From the NCBI RefSeq assembly GCF_025133575.1, contig NZ_CP104011.1, forward strand, positions 1,364,001-1,428,000: a stretch of DNA of 64,000 nucleotides. The letters are read 5' to 3'. The DNA is from Pseudomonas sp. GCEP-101. GTDB lineage: Bacteria > Pseudomonadota > Gammaproteobacteria > Pseudomonadales > Pseudomonadaceae. Within the stretch, counting starts at the first letter, position 1, and every line of letters begins with the position of its first letter. Shown piece by piece: positions 36,389 to 45,640 of this stretch. The notes beneath the pieces were generated by a model. That model made no database searches and was not told the DNA's origin. It saw only the letters and a program-made list of their open reading frames with translations. The position numbers and the translations under genes were made by a program.

Positions 36389-37779
36389 GTTCGGCCGAGC
36401 CGTTCGATTCCACCACCCAGGTGCTGCTGATCGATGACGATCCGCACCTGCGCCAGGCGCTCTGCCAGACACTCGACCTCGCGGGCTTCCACGTCGTTAC
36501 GCTGGGCGACGCGCGGCAGATCGACCCACAGCAGGCGCGCGACTGGCCCGGAGTGATCGTCAGCGACATCCGCATGCCGGGCATCGATGGCCTGCAATTA
36601 CTGGAACAATTGCACGCGCAGGACTCCGAACTGCCCGTGATCCTGATCACCGGCCACGGCGACGTGCCGCTCGCCGTGAAAGCCATGCGCTCCGGCGCCT
36701 ATGACTTCCTGGAAAAACCCTTCCCCAGCGATGCGCTGCTGGACAGCGTGCGCCGCGCGCTGGACGTACGCCGCCTGGTGCTGGAAAACCGCAGCCTGCG
36801 CCTGGCCCTCACCGAACAGAAGGAAGTCCGTGGCCGGCTGGTCGGCCAGTCCGCGCCGATGCAGCGGTTGCAGCAGCAGGTGGCATCGTTGGCGGCGATC
36901 CAGGCGGACGTGCTCGTGCTGGGGGAGACCGGCTCGGGCAAGGAAGTGGTCGCCCGTGCCCTGCACGACCTGTCGAGCCGCCGCAACGGCCCCTTCGTAG
37001 CCATCAACGCCGGCGCATTGGCTGAGTCAGTGGTCGAAAGCGAGCTGTTCGGCCACGAGCAAGGCGCCTTCACCGGCGCGCAGAAGCGCCGCATCGGCAA
37101 GTTCGAATTCGCCAACGGCGGCACGCTGTTCCTCGACGAAATCGAAAGCATGAGCCTGGATGTGCAGGTGAAGCTGTTGCGCCTGCTGCAGGAGCGTACC
37201 GTCGAGCGCCTCGGCTCCAACCAGCTGATCCCGCTGGACATCCGCATCATCGCGGCGACCAAGGAAGACCTCCGCCTGGCCTCCGACGAAGGCCGCTTCC
37301 GCGCCGACCTCTACTACCGTCTGAACGTCGCCAGCCTGCGCATTCCACCGCTACGCGAGCGCGGTAACGACATCCTTCTTTTATTCCAGCATTTCGCCGA
37401 ACGGGGCGCGCAGCGCCACGGCCTGACCGCGCGCCCGCTGGATTCGGCACAGCGCGCACAACTGCTGGCCCACGGCTGGCCGGGCAACGTCCGCGAACTG
37501 CAGAACGCGGCAGAACGCTATGCGCTCGGCCTGGACTTGGGCCTGGATGAGAGTCACGGGCACGCGATGGCCGTTACGCCCGGCGCCGGGCTCAACGAGC
37601 AGGTGGAATCCTTCGAGCGCGCCCTGATTGCCGCCGAGATGAGCCGTCCGCATAGCTCGCTACGCAGCCTGGCCGAAGCATTGGGCGTGCCGCGCAAGAC
37701 CCTGCACGACAAGCTGCGCAAGCATGGCCTCCTGTTCTCCGGCAGTGGCGGAAATTCCGCCGACGACAGCGACGCCTGA
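36385..37779 (+). CDS. dctD: Sigma-54-dependent response regulator DctD
   Basis: 464 residues in three domains. The receiver has LIDDDP and phospho-acceptor D61 (VSDIRMPG). The AAA+ domain has GETGSGKE, the GAFTGA sigma-54 loop and GTLFLDEIESM. The C-terminal Fis-type HTH contains SSLRSLAEALGVPRKTLHDKLRKHG. It activates sigma-54 promoters for dicarboxylate uptake. A matching sigma-54 promoter lies 78 nt downstream on the same strand, but no dctPQM or dctA gene follows it in this window. Confidence 0.95.
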   Translation: MSSAEPFDSTTQVLLIDDDPHLRQALCQTLDLAGFHVVTLGDARQIDPQQARDWPGVIVSDIRMPGIDGLQLLEQLHAQDSELPVILITGHGDVPLAVKAMRSGAYDFLEKPFPSDALLDSVRRALDVRRLVLENRSLRLALTEQKEVRGRLVGQSAPMQRLQQQVASLAAIQADVLVLGETGSGKEVVARALHDLSSRRNGPFVAINAGALAESVVESELFGHEQGAFTGAQKRRIGKFEFANGGTLFLDEIESMSLDVQVKLLRLLQERTVERLGSNQLIPLDIRIIAATKEDLRLASDEGRFRADLYYRLNVASLRIPPLRERGNDILLLFQHFAERGAQRHGLTARPLDSAQRAQLLAHGWPGNVRELQNAAERYALGLDLGLDESHGHAMAVTPGAGLNEQVESFERALIAAEMSRPHSSLRSLAEALGVPRKTLHDKLRKHGLLFSGSGGNSADDSDA

Positions 37780-37856
37780 GCAGAAATCCGCCGATGCCCT
37801 TGCCTGCGACCAAGGGAGAACAGCGTCGTAGAGCACTGTGACGTAGTCTGCAGTCC

Positions 37857-37872
37857 TGGCACACACCTTGCT
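37857..37872 (+). promoter_or_regulatory. Sigma-54 promoter (orphan, dctP-type position)
   Basis: TGGCAC-ACACC-TTGCT is an exact match to the -24/-12 consensus TGGCAC-N5-TTGC(A/T). In PAO1, as I recall, dctPQM follows dctD and is activated by DctD with RpoN. Here the next clear gene is arcD, 512 nt downstream. The promoter therefore looks like the leftover of a deleted transporter operon, unless it drives arcD or a small RNA. Confidence 0.75.
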
Positions 37873-38304
37873 CCTCCACACGGGTGCGATTGCCTTGTGC
37901 ATCACACCTCGCGACGTGCCCGGCACGCCGCGCCCGGCGGGCCACGAACCCGGCGGTGTCCTTCCGGCTTCTTGCCATCTCGCGCTTTCGACTCGCAAGG
38001 CGCATCGCCGGGTGCAGCGATCCTGCCCCGGCCAATTTCCTCTCGCTGAGCCTTCAGCTCCCTTCAGATAATCCCTACACGCGCGAATCCCGCGTCGCAC
38101 AGGCGATGTGCTCATTCAGCACCAATCCGCTAATGCACCTGCTCGCCGCGCCACGCGAGGGGCTGCCACGAAGCCGTCATCCGCGCGCGATCAAAATTTC
38201 ACGAAATCCCCTCTAAATCGGGGCGGGAATGCAAAACCTCTCCTATGGTTTATGCGGGGTGGGCAGAGCAGGAAGTACTGCCTAATACATTGGATAGCAA
38301 GCTA
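37873..38304. other. Non-coding region between the sigma-54 promoter and arcD regulatory sites
   Basis: Two overlapping frames (67 and 110 codons, from 37868 and 37884) are Arg/Pro/Ala-rich, lack a good ribosome-binding site and resemble no family I know, so I do not call genes. No signal-peptide sequence like that of DctP remains. The right half (38190-38300) becomes AT-richer, as expected for the arc promoter region. Confidence 0.5.
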
Positions 38305-38318
38305 TTGACCTGAGTCAG
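38305..38318 (+). promoter_or_regulatory. Candidate ANR (FNR-type) box of arcDABC
   Basis: TTGAC-CTGA-GTCAG compares with the ANR/FNR consensus TTGAT-N4-ATCAA; the outer TTGA/TCA halves are kept. Its centre (38311.5) predicts a start near 38353 if it acts at -41.5. A weak -10 such as CAATAG lies at 38343-38348. The arc operon of P. aeruginosa is known to be ANR-activated under oxygen limitation and also needs ArgR; no ArgR site is asserted here. Confidence 0.6.
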
Positions 38319-38383
38319 GGGCCCGCCCCGGGGAAAGGCGCTCAATAGCTTCACTCTCCAACTTCCTATAGGGAGATTCTGAA

Positions 38384-39832
38384 ATGTCAGAAGAAAGCAG
38401 CCAAAAATTAAAGCTAGGCGCTTTGACAGCTCTTGTTGTGGGTTCGATGATCGGCGGGGGCATCTTCTCGCTCCCGCAAAACATGGCGGCCAGCGCGGAC
38501 GTTGGCGCCATCCTCATTGGTTGGGCCATCACTGCCGTCGGCATGCTGACCCTGGCCTTCGTGTTCCAGACCCTCGCCAACCGCAAGCCGCAACTCGACG
38601 GTGGGGTGTACGCCTACGCCAAGGCCGGGTTCGGTGACTACATGGGCTTCTCGTCGGCCTGGGGTTACTGGATCAGCGCGTGGCTCGGCAACGTCGGCTA
38701 CTTCCTCCTGCTGTTCAGCACCCTGGGCTACTTCTTCCCGATCTTCGGCAAGGGCGACACCGTCGCGGCGATCGTCTGCGCCTCGGTGCTGCTGTGGGCC
38801 CTGCACTTCCTGGTGCTGCGCGGGATCAAGGAAGCGGCGTTCATCAACACCATCACCACGGTGGCGAAGATCGTCCCGCTGTTCCTGTTCATCCTGATCT
38901 GCCTGTTCGCCTTCAAGCTGGACATCTTCACCGCTGACATCTGGGGCAAGAGCAACCCGGACCTGGGTAGCGTGATGAACCAGGTGCGCAACATGATGCT
39001 GGTCACCGTGTGGGTGTTCATCGGCATCGAGGGCGCAAGCATCTTCTCGTCCCGTGCGGAAAAACGCTCGGACGTCGGCAAGGCCACCGTGATCGGCTTC
39101 ATCACCGTCCTGCTGCTGCTGGTGCTGGTGAACGTCCTGTCCATGGGCGTGATGACCCAACCGGAACTGGCCAAGCTGCAGAACCCGTCGATGGCGCTGG
39201 TACTGGAGCATGTGGTCGGTCACTGGGGCGCGGTGCTGATCAGCGTCGGCCTGCTGATCTCCCTGCTCGGTGCCCTGCTCTCCTGGGTCCTGCTGTGCGC
39301 CGAGATCATGTTCGCCGCCGCCAAGGACCACACCATGCCGGAGTTCCTCCGCAAGGAGAACGCCAACCAGGTGCCGGCCAACGCCCTCTGGCTGACCAAC
39401 ATCTGCGTACAGGTCTTCCTGGTGATCACCTTCTTCACCTCCGGTGACCCGAACGGCATGGACCCGTACACCAAGATGCTGCTGCTGGCGACCTCGATGA
39501 TCCTGGTCCCGTACTTCTGGTCCGCCGCCTATGGCCTGCTGTTGGCCGTCAAGGGCGAGACCTACGAGAACGATCCGGGCGAGCGCAGCAAAGACCTGAT
39601 CATCGCCGGTATCTCGGTGATCTACGCGGTGTGGCTGATCTACGCGGGCGGCCTGAAGTACCTGCTGCTGTCGGCGCTGCTGTACGCCCCCGGCGTCATC
39701 CTCTTCGCCAAAGCGAAACATGAAGTGGGCCAACCCATCTTCACCAACGTCGAGAAGCTCATCTTCGCGGCAGTCGTGATCGGTGCGCTGATTGCGGCCT
39801 ACGGCCTCTACGACGGCTTCCTCACTCTGTAA
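38384..39832 (+). CDS. arcD: Arginine/ornithine antiporter
   Basis: Inner-membrane APC-family exchanger of 482 residues with about 12-13 helices. The [16 protein letters not shown] stretch (about 20-35) is the substrate-binding unwound helix 1, and [20 protein letters not shown] is the conserved helix 6-loop region. It imports arginine in exchange for ornithine. It has a GGGAG site 9 nt upstream of the ATG. It is first in arcDABC, 16 nt before arcA. Confidence 0.97.
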   Translation: MSEESSQKLKLGALTALVVGSMIGGGIFSLPQNMAASADVGAILIGWAITAVGMLTLAFVFQTLANRKPQLDGGVYAYAKAGFGDYMGFSSAWGYWISAWLGNVGYFLLLFSTLGYFFPIFGKGDTVAAIVCASVLLWALHFLVLRGIKEAAFINTITTVAKIVPLFLFILICLFAFKLDIFTADIWGKSNPDLGSVMNQVRNMMLVTVWVFIGIEGASIFSSRAEKRSDVGKATVIGFITVLLLLVLVNVLSMGVMTQPELAKLQNPSMALVLEHVVGHWGAVLISVGLLISLLGALLSWVLLCAEIMFAAAKDHTMPEFLRKENANQVPANALWLTNICVQVFLVITFFTSGDPNGMDPYTKMLLLATSMILVPYFWSAAYGLLLAVKGETYENDPGERSKDLIIAGISVIYAVWLIYAGGLKYLLLSALLYAPGVILFAKAKHEVGQPIFTNVEKLIFAAVVIGALIAAYGLYDGFLTL

Positions 39833-39848
39833 CTCCTGGAGACATCTC

Positions 39849-41105
39849 ATGAGCACGGAAAAAACCAAACTTGGCGTTCATTCTGAAGCTGGCAAACTAC
39901 GCAAAGTGATGGTCTGCTCGCCTGGACTCGCCCATCAACGCCTGACCCCGAGCAACTGCGACGAGTTGCTGTTCGACGACGTTATCTGGGTGAACCAGGC
40001 CAAGCGCGACCACTTCGACTTCGTCACCAAGATGCGTGAACGCGGCATCGACGTCCTGGAAATGCACAACCTGCTGACCGAGACCGTCCAGAACCCCGAA
40101 GCCCTGAAGTGGATTCTCGACCGCAAGATCACCGCCGACAGCGTCGGCCTGGGCCTGACCCAGGAACTGCGTGGCTGGCTGGAAAGCCTGGAGCCGCGCA
40201 AGCTGGCCGAATTCCTGATCGGTGGCGTGGCCTCCGACGATATCCCGGAAAGCGAAGGCGCCAAGGCGCTGAAGATGTACCGCGACTACCTGGGCCACTC
40301 CAGCTTCCTGCTGCCGCCGCTGCCCAACACCCAGTTCACCCGTGACACCACCTGCTGGATCTACGGCGGCGTCACCCTGAACCCGATGTACTGGCCGGCG
40401 CGACGTCAGGAAACCCTGCTGACCACCGCGATCTACAAGTTCCACCCGGAATTCACCAACGCCGACTTCGAAGTCTGGTACGGCGACCCGGACAAGGACC
40501 ATGGCTCTTCCACCCTGGAAGGCGGCGACGTGATGCCGATCGGCAAGGGCATCGTCCTGATCGGCATGGGCGAGCGCTCCTCCCGCCAGGCCATCGGCCA
40601 GGTAGCCCAGGCGCTGTTCGCCAAGGGCGCCGCCGAGAAAGTCATAGTCGCCGGCCTGCCGAAATCCCGCGCCGCGATGCACCTGGACACTGTCTTCACC
40701 TTCTGCGACCGCGACCTGGTCACCGTCTTCCCGGAAGTGGTGAAGGAAATCGTTCCCTTCATCCTGCGCCCCGACGAGAAGAGCCCCTACGGCATCAGCA
40801 TCCAGCGCGAAGACAAGGACTTCCTCACGGTCGTCGCCGAATCGCTGGGCCTGAAGAAACTGCGCGTCGTCGAAACCGGCGGCAACAGCTTCGCCGCCGA
40901 ACGCGAGCAGTGGGACGACGGCAACAACGTGGTCTGCCTCGAACCGGGCGTGGTGGTGGGTTATGACCGCAACACCTACACCAACACCCTGCTGCGCAAG
41001 GCCGGCGTGGAAGTCATCACCATCAGCGCCGGCGAACTGGGCCGGGGCCGTGGCGGCGGTCACTGCATGACCTGCCCGATCATCCGCGATCCGATCGACT
41101 ACTGA
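39849..41105 (+). CDS. arcA: Arginine deiminase
   Basis: 418 residues, the family length in P. aeruginosa. It hydrolyses arginine to citrulline and ammonia. The guanidine-modifying fold shows FTRDT (acid near 166), EGGDVMPIG (substrate Asp/Glu region), the histidine in the [13 protein letters not shown] stretch, and the catalytic cysteine in [10 protein letters not shown] (C406) near the C-terminus. The ATG at 39849 is chosen because the upstream in-frame ATG falls inside arcD. Confidence 0.98.
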   Translation: MSTEKTKLGVHSEAGKLRKVMVCSPGLAHQRLTPSNCDELLFDDVIWVNQAKRDHFDFVTKMRERGIDVLEMHNLLTETVQNPEALKWILDRKITADSVGLGLTQELRGWLESLEPRKLAEFLIGGVASDDIPESEGAKALKMYRDYLGHSSFLLPPLPNTQFTRDTTCWIYGGVTLNPMYWPARRQETLLTTAIYKFHPEFTNADFEVWYGDPDKDHGSSTLEGGDVMPIGKGIVLIGMGERSSRQAIGQVAQALFAKGAAEKVIVAGLPKSRAAMHLDTVFTFCDRDLVTVFPEVVKEIVPFILRPDEKSPYGISIQREDKDFLTVVAESLGLKKLRVVETGGNSFAAEREQWDDGNNVVCLEPGVVVGYDRNTYTNTLLRKAGVEVITISAGELGRGRGGGHCMTCPIIRDPIDY

Positions 41106-41162
41106 TCCGCGCGCTATACAGATAGACGCGACTACCTCAACCAGAGCGCAAGCACCTCATGT

Positions 41163-41184
41163 GGCGGCCCTAGCCAGGGCCGCC
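41163..41184 (+). other. Intercistronic hairpin between arcA and arcB
   Basis: A perfect 9-bp stem GGCGGCCCT/AGGGCCGCC with loop AGCC and no T-run, within a 142-bp gap. In P. aeruginosa the arc transcript is processed and its segments differ in stability. This structure probably protects the arcA 3' end. Confidence 0.65.
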
Positions 41185-41247
41185 AGCCCCGCCAGCCACG
41201 AGCTGTACTGACGAGGGCCGAGAACGAATCCCACAAGGAGATAGACC

Positions 41248-42258
41248 ATGGCTTTCAATATGCACAACCGCAACCTGCTCAGCCTGATGCACCACAGCAC
41301 TCGCGAGTTGCGCTACCTGCTCGACCTGTCCCGCGACCTGAAGCGCGCCAAGTACACCGGTACCGAGCAGCAGCACCTGAAAGGCAACAACATTGCGCTG
41401 ATCTTCGAAAAGACCTCGACCCGCACCCGCTGCGCCTTCGAAGTCGCCGCCTATGACCAGGGCGCCAACGTCACCTACATCGACCCGAACTCCTCGCAGA
41501 TCGGCCACAAGGAATCGATGAAGGACACCGCCCGCGTCCTCGGCCGCATGTACGACGCCATCGAGTACCGTGGCTTCAAGCAGGAAATCGTCGAAGAACT
41601 CGCCAAGTTCGCCGGTGTACCGGTATTCAACGGCCTGACCGACGAATACCACCCGACCCAGATGCTGGCCGACGTGCTGACCATGCGCGAGCACAGCGAC
41701 AAGCCGCTGCACGAGATCGCCTACGCCTACCTGGGCGACGCCCGCAACAACATGGGTAACTCCCTGCTGCTGATCGGCGCCAAGCTCGGCATGGACGTGC
41801 GCATCGCCGCACCGAAGGAACTCTGGCCGACCGACGAACACGTCGCCGCCTGCAAGAAGTTCGCCGAGGAAAGCGGTGCCCGCATCACCATCACCGAAGA
41901 CCCGAAAGCCGCGGTCAAGGGCGTGGACTTCATCCACACCGACGTGTGGGTATCCATGGGTGAGCCGGTGGAAGCCTGGGGCGAACGCATCAAGGAACTG
42001 CTGCCCTACCAGGTCAACACCGAGATGATGAAGGCCGCCGGCAACCCGCGCGTGAAGTTCATGCACTGCCTGCCCGCCTTCCACAACAGCGAGACCAAGG
42101 TCGGCAAGCAGATCGCCGAACAGTACCCGAACCTGAAGAACGGCATCGAAGTGACCGAAGACGTCTTCGAATCCCCGTACAACATTGCCTTCGAGCAAGC
42201 GGAAAACCGCATGCACACCATCAAGGCAATCCTCGTTTCGACCCTCGCCGACATGTAA
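41248..42258 (+). CDS. arcB: Catabolic ornithine carbamoyltransferase
   Basis: 336 residues. It phosphorolyses citrulline to ornithine and carbamoyl phosphate in the deiminase pathway. The carbamoyl-phosphate site STRTR (57-61), [22 protein letters not shown] (HPxQ), [12 protein letters not shown] and the HCLPAFH ornithine-site cysteine loop are intact. Length and neighbours point to the catabolic enzyme rather than biosynthetic ArgF. AAGGAG lies 11 nt before the ATG. Confidence 0.97.
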   Translation: MAFNMHNRNLLSLMHHSTRELRYLLDLSRDLKRAKYTGTEQQHLKGNNIALIFEKTSTRTRCAFEVAAYDQGANVTYIDPNSSQIGHKESMKDTARVLGRMYDAIEYRGFKQEIVEELAKFAGVPVFNGLTDEYHPTQMLADVLTMREHSDKPLHEIAYAYLGDARNNMGNSLLLIGAKLGMDVRIAAPKELWPTDEHVAACKKFAEESGARITITEDPKAAVKGVDFIHTDVWVSMGEPVEAWGERIKELLPYQVNTEMMKAAGNPRVKFMHCLPAFHNSETKVGKQIAEQYPNLKNGIEVTEDVFESPYNIAFEQAENRMHTIKAILVSTLADM

Positions 42259-42269
42259 TGCCGGGCCGC

Positions 42270-42299
42270 CCCGGAGCCGCGCCACGCGCAGGCTCCGGG
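42270..42299 (+). other. Intercistronic hairpin between arcB and arcC
   Basis: A perfect 9-bp stem CCCGGAGCC (42270-42278) with GGCTCCGGG (42291-42299) and a 12-nt loop; no T-run. It is similar in kind to the arcA-arcB hairpin and is probably a processing or stability element. Confidence 0.6.
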
Positions 42300-42329
42300 C
42301 GCGTTTCCACTCTTTCGGAGGAAATGAAT

Positions 42330-43262
42330 ATGCGTATCGTCGTCGCATTGGGCGGCAATGCCCTGCTGCGTCGTGGCGAACCCATGACTGCCGACAACCA
42401 GCGCACCAACGTACGGATCGCGGCTGAACAGATCGCCAAGGTTGCCCCGGGCAACGAACTGGTGATCGCCCACGGCAACGGCCCGCAGGTCGGCCTGCTG
42501 GCCCTGCAGGGTGCGGCCTACGAAAAGGTCAGCCCCTACCCGCTGGACGTCCTGGGCGCCGAGACCGAAGGCATGATCGGCTACATGATCGAACAGGAAA
42601 TGGGCAACCTGCTGCCGTTCGAAGTGCCGTTCGCCACCCTGCTCACCCAGGTCGAGGTCGACGCCAAGGACCCGGCCTTCCAGAACCCGACCAAGCCCAT
42701 CGGCCCGGTCTACACCAAGGAAGAGGCCGAAAGCCTCGCCAAGGAGAAAGGCTGGAGCATCGCCCCGGACGGTGACAAGTTCCGCCGCGTCGTGGCCAGC
42801 CCGCGTCCGAAGCGCATCTTCGAGATCCGCCCGGTCAAGTGGCTGCTGGAGAAAGGCACCATCGTCATCTGCGCGGGCGGCGGCGGCATCCCGACCATGT
42901 ACGACGAATCCGGCAAGAAACTCTCCGGCGTCGAAGCGGTGATCGACAAGGACCTGTGCTCCTCGCTGCTGGCCCAGGAACTGTCGGCTGACATCCTGAT
43001 CATCGCCACCGACGTGGACGCGGCCTACATCGACTGGGGCAAACCGACCCAGAAAGCCATCGCCCAGGCCCACCCGGACGAACTCGAGCGCCTCGGCTTC
43101 GCCGCCGGCTCCATGGGCCCGAAGGTCCAGGCCGCCATGGAGTTCGCCCGCAACACCGGCAAGGACGCGGTGATCGGCTCGCTGGAAAACATCGTTGCCA
43201 TCACCCAGGGCAAGTCCGGCACTCGCGTCAGCACCAAGAAAGCAGGCATCGAATACCGTTGA
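42330..43262 (+). CDS. arcC: Carbamate kinase
   Basis: 310 residues. It transfers phosphate from carbamoyl phosphate to ADP, the energy-yielding last step of the pathway. [16 protein letters not shown] (4-19), AHGNGPQVG and [14 protein letters not shown] are the carbamate-kinase signatures. Of two ATGs, 42330 is spaced 8 nt from GGAGG while 42324 is only 2 nt away, so I chose 42330. A strong terminator follows and closes the arc operon. Confidence 0.97.
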   Translation: MRIVVALGGNALLRRGEPMTADNQRTNVRIAAEQIAKVAPGNELVIAHGNGPQVGLLALQGAAYEKVSPYPLDVLGAETEGMIGYMIEQEMGNLLPFEVPFATLLTQVEVDAKDPAFQNPTKPIGPVYTKEEAESLAKEKGWSIAPDGDKFRRVVASPRPKRIFEIRPVKWLLEKGTIVICAGGGGIPTMYDESGKKLSGVEAVIDKDLCSSLLAQELSADILIIATDVDAAYIDWGKPTQKAIAQAHPDELERLGFAAGSMGPKVQAAMEFARNTGKDAVIGSLENIVAITQGKSGTRVSTKKAGIEYR

Positions 43263-43280
43263 GTTTCGCCTGCTGTCAGA

Positions 43281-43308
43281 AACGGGAGCCCTCTGTGGCT
43301 CCCGTTTT
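43281..43308 (+). terminator. Terminator of arcDABC
   Basis: A perfect 10-bp stem AACGGGAGCC/GGCTCCCGTT with loop CTCTGT, running into TTTTC, 18 nt after the arcC stop. The rest of the gap to fabY (43309-43520) shows no gene. Confidence 0.9.
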
Positions 43309-43520
43309 CATTCATACGTCCCTGCACGATCTGCCCGGAAATTCGTCGCCTTCTTCCGTCAAATCCTGGCGCGAGCGTGACTCGGCGGTCATCATCCTCG
43401 TCAGCTAAAGCATTCCGAATCACTACAAGCCACCGCCTGGCTTTGTGCCACCGGGCAGCCCCGCCATGGGCCACCGTCGTCCGGCGCGCAAGATGCACTT
43501 GCTGAAGGAGTTTCCGAGAG

Positions 43521-45419
43521 ATGTCTCGACTACCGGTCATCGTTGGTTTTGGTGGATATAACGCGGCAGGCCGCAGTTCCTTCCACCATGGGTTCCGCCG
43601 CACCGTCCTCGAATCCATGGAGAGCACCGCCCGCCAGGAAACCCTCGCCGGTCTTGCGGTGATGATGAAACTGGTCAAGGTCGTCGACGGCCAGCACCAG
43701 GATGCCGACGGCAACCCCCTCGACCTCGCCGCCATCGAGCAGCGCTTCGAGCAACAGATTCGCCAGTCCACCCTGATCCGCCGCATCGAGCTGCAATACC
43801 TCGACGTCGACGCCGCCCACTGCCACAAGAGCCTGACCGTCAGCGCCGCGGGCAGCCCGGTGACCTTCACCACCCTGCGCAAGCAACTGCCCGAGCCGCT
43901 GCCGGCCAACTGGTCGGTGGAAGACCTCGACGGCGGCGAAGTCCGCGTCACCCTGCACGACAGCTGCGAATTCAAGGTCGACAGCTACCGCGCGCTGCCG
44001 GTGAAATCCGCCGGCCAGCTGCCCACCGGCTTCGAGCCGAGCGAGCTGTACAACTCGCGCTTCCACCCGCGCGGCCTGCAGATGTCCGTGGTCGCCGCCA
44101 CCGACGCGGTGCGCTCCACCGGCCTCGACTGGCAGACCATCTGCAACGCCGTACAGCCCGACGAAATCGCCGTGTTCTCCAGCAGCATCATGAGCCAGCT
44201 GGACGAGAACGGCTTCGGCGGCCTGCTGCAATCGCGCCTGCGCGGCCACCGCGTCTCGGCCAAGCAACTGCCGCTGGGCTTCAACAGCATGCCCACCGAC
44301 TTCATCAATGCCTACGTACTGGGCAGCGTCGGCATGACCGGCAGCGTCACTGGCGCCTGCGCCACCTTCCTGTACAACCTGCAGAAAGGCATCGACGTCA
44401 TCACCACCGGCCAGGCCCGCGTGGCCATCGTCGGCAACGCCGAGGCGCCGATCACCTCGGAGATCATCGAGGGCTACGCCGCCATGGGCGCGCTGGCCAC
44501 CGAGGAAGGCCTGCGTCACATCGAAGGCCGCGACGACGTCGACTTCCGCCGCGCCAGCCGCCCGTTCGGCGACAACTGCGGCTTCTCCCTGGCCGAGTCC
44601 GCGCAGTACGTCGTCCTGATGGACGACGAGCTGGCCCTGGAGCTGGGCGCGGACATCCACGGCTCGGTGCCGGACGTGTTCATCAACGCCGACGGCTTCA
44701 AGAAGTCCATCTCCGCCCCCGGCCCGGGCAACTACCTGACCATGGCCAAGGCCGTGGCCGCCGCCGCGCAGATCGTCGGCGAGAACAGCGTGCGCCAGCA
44801 CAGCTTCGTCCACGCCCACGGCTCCAGCACCCCGGCCAACCGCGTCACCGAATCGGAGATTCTCGACCGCGTCGCCACCGCCTTCGGCATCGAAAGCTGG
44901 CCCATCGCCGCGGTGAAGGCCTTCGTCGGCCACTCCCTGGCGACCGCCAGCGCCGACCAGCTGATTTCCGCCCTGGGCACCTTCCGCTACGGCGTCATAC
45001 CCGGCATCAAGACCGTGGACAAGTTCGCCGACGACGTCTTCAAGGACCACATCGTCCTGTCCAACACCGACGTGCGCCGCGACGACCTGGAAGTCTGCTT
45101 CATCAACTCCAAGGGCTTTGGCGGCAACAACGCCACCGGCGTGCTGCTGTCCCCGGTCGTCACCGAGAAAATGCTGCGCAAGCGCCACGGCGACGCCGCC
45201 TTCGCCGACTACCAGGCCCGCCGCGAAGCCACCCGCGCCGCTGCCCGGCAGTACGACGAAGCCGCGCTGCAGGGCCGTTTCGACATCATCTACAACTTCG
45301 GCAACGACATGATCGACGAGCAGGCCATCGAGATCAGCGACCAGGGCATCCAGGTCCCCGGCTTCAGCCAGACCATCGCCTACAAGAAGGACGAGCGCTT
45401 CCGCGACATGATCGACTGA
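43521..45419 (+). CDS. fabY: Beta-ketoacyl-ACP synthase FabY
   Basis: Large KAS-type enzyme of 632 residues, versus about 410 in FabB/FabF. In P. aeruginosa FabY (PA5174) condenses acetyl-CoA with malonyl-ACP and replaces FabH for initiating fatty-acid synthesis. The catalytic cysteine is C280 (TGACATF), and the histidines are H433 (HAHGSSTP) and H471 (AFVGHSLATAS), the Cys-His-His triad. The extra N-terminal segment of about 180 residues is typical of this class. GAAGGAG precedes the ATG. It follows arcC as in PAO1 and is followed by a terminator. Confidence 0.92.
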   Translation: MSRLPVIVGFGGYNAAGRSSFHHGFRRTVLESMESTARQETLAGLAVMMKLVKVVDGQHQDADGNPLDLAAIEQRFEQQIRQSTLIRRIELQYLDVDAAHCHKSLTVSAAGSPVTFTTLRKQLPEPLPANWSVEDLDGGEVRVTLHDSCEFKVDSYRALPVKSAGQLPTGFEPSELYNSRFHPRGLQMSVVAATDAVRSTGLDWQTICNAVQPDEIAVFSSSIMSQLDENGFGGLLQSRLRGHRVSAKQLPLGFNSMPTDFINAYVLGSVGMTGSVTGACATFLYNLQKGIDVITTGQARVAIVGNAEAPITSEIIEGYAAMGALATEEGLRHIEGRDDVDFRRASRPFGDNCGFSLAESAQYVVLMDDELALELGADIHGSVPDVFINADGFKKSISAPGPGNYLTMAKAVAAAAQIVGENSVRQHSFVHAHGSSTPANRVTESEILDRVATAFGIESWPIAAVKAFVGHSLATASADQLISALGTFRYGVIPGIKTVDKFADDVFKDHIVLSNTDVRRDDLEVCFINSKGFGGNNATGVLLSPVVTEKMLRKRHGDAAFADYQARREATRAAARQYDEAALQGRFDIIYNFGNDMIDEQAIEISDQGIQVPGFSQTIAYKKDERFRDMID

Positions 45420-45435
45420 TCGCCGACGTTCAACG

Positions 45436-45463
45436 AAAAAGCCGGGCAAATGCCCGGCTTTTT
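45436..45463. terminator. Bidirectional terminator after fabY
   Basis: A perfect 12-bp stem AAAAAGCCGGGC/GCCCGGCTTTTT with loop AAAT. The A-tract and T-tract make it functional in both directions, between fabY (+) and the HDOD gene (-). Confidence 0.92.
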
Positions 45464-45487
45464 ACTTCTGAAGACGAGCGGCTCTTC

Positions 45488-45564
45488 GTAGGAGCGAGCT
45501 TGCTCGCGAACGGAGTCACCGGAGGCATTGAGGTTGAGCGGTTCGCGAGCAAGCTCGCTCCTAC
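45488..45564. repeat. REP pair (BIME) between fabY and HDOD gene
   Basis: A 24-nt REP (45488-45511, GTAGGAGCGAGC followed by TTGCTCGCGAAC) and its exact inverted copy (45541-45564) flank a 29-nt spacer. The same 24-mer recurs at 53305-53328 (inverted), 53348-53371 and 63278-63301. A different short repeat with GCGGATTTATCCGC follows at about 45592-45611. These are extragenic palindromes mobilised by REP-associated transposases elsewhere in Pseudomonas genomes. Confidence 0.9.
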
Positions 45565-45640
45565 AGGACCACGGCGAACCCCACCGCCTGCGTAGGTGCG
45601 GATTTATCCGCGATGACCGACCGCGCGCCGAGATGGCCAG

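Noticed and set aside
37868..38216. Small frames downstream of the sigma-54 promoter
   Set aside because: Arg/Pro-rich, no ribosome site, no similarity to DctP or any family; probably chance.
38414..39868. 484-codon antisense frame over arcD
   Set aside because: Gln/His/Asp-rich shadow of a membrane-protein gene.
43530..45449. 639-codon open frame antisense to fabY
   Set aside because: High-GC codon bias leaves antisense frames open; the product is Gly/Val/Ala/Asp-rich without domains, and fabY has intact catalytic residues.
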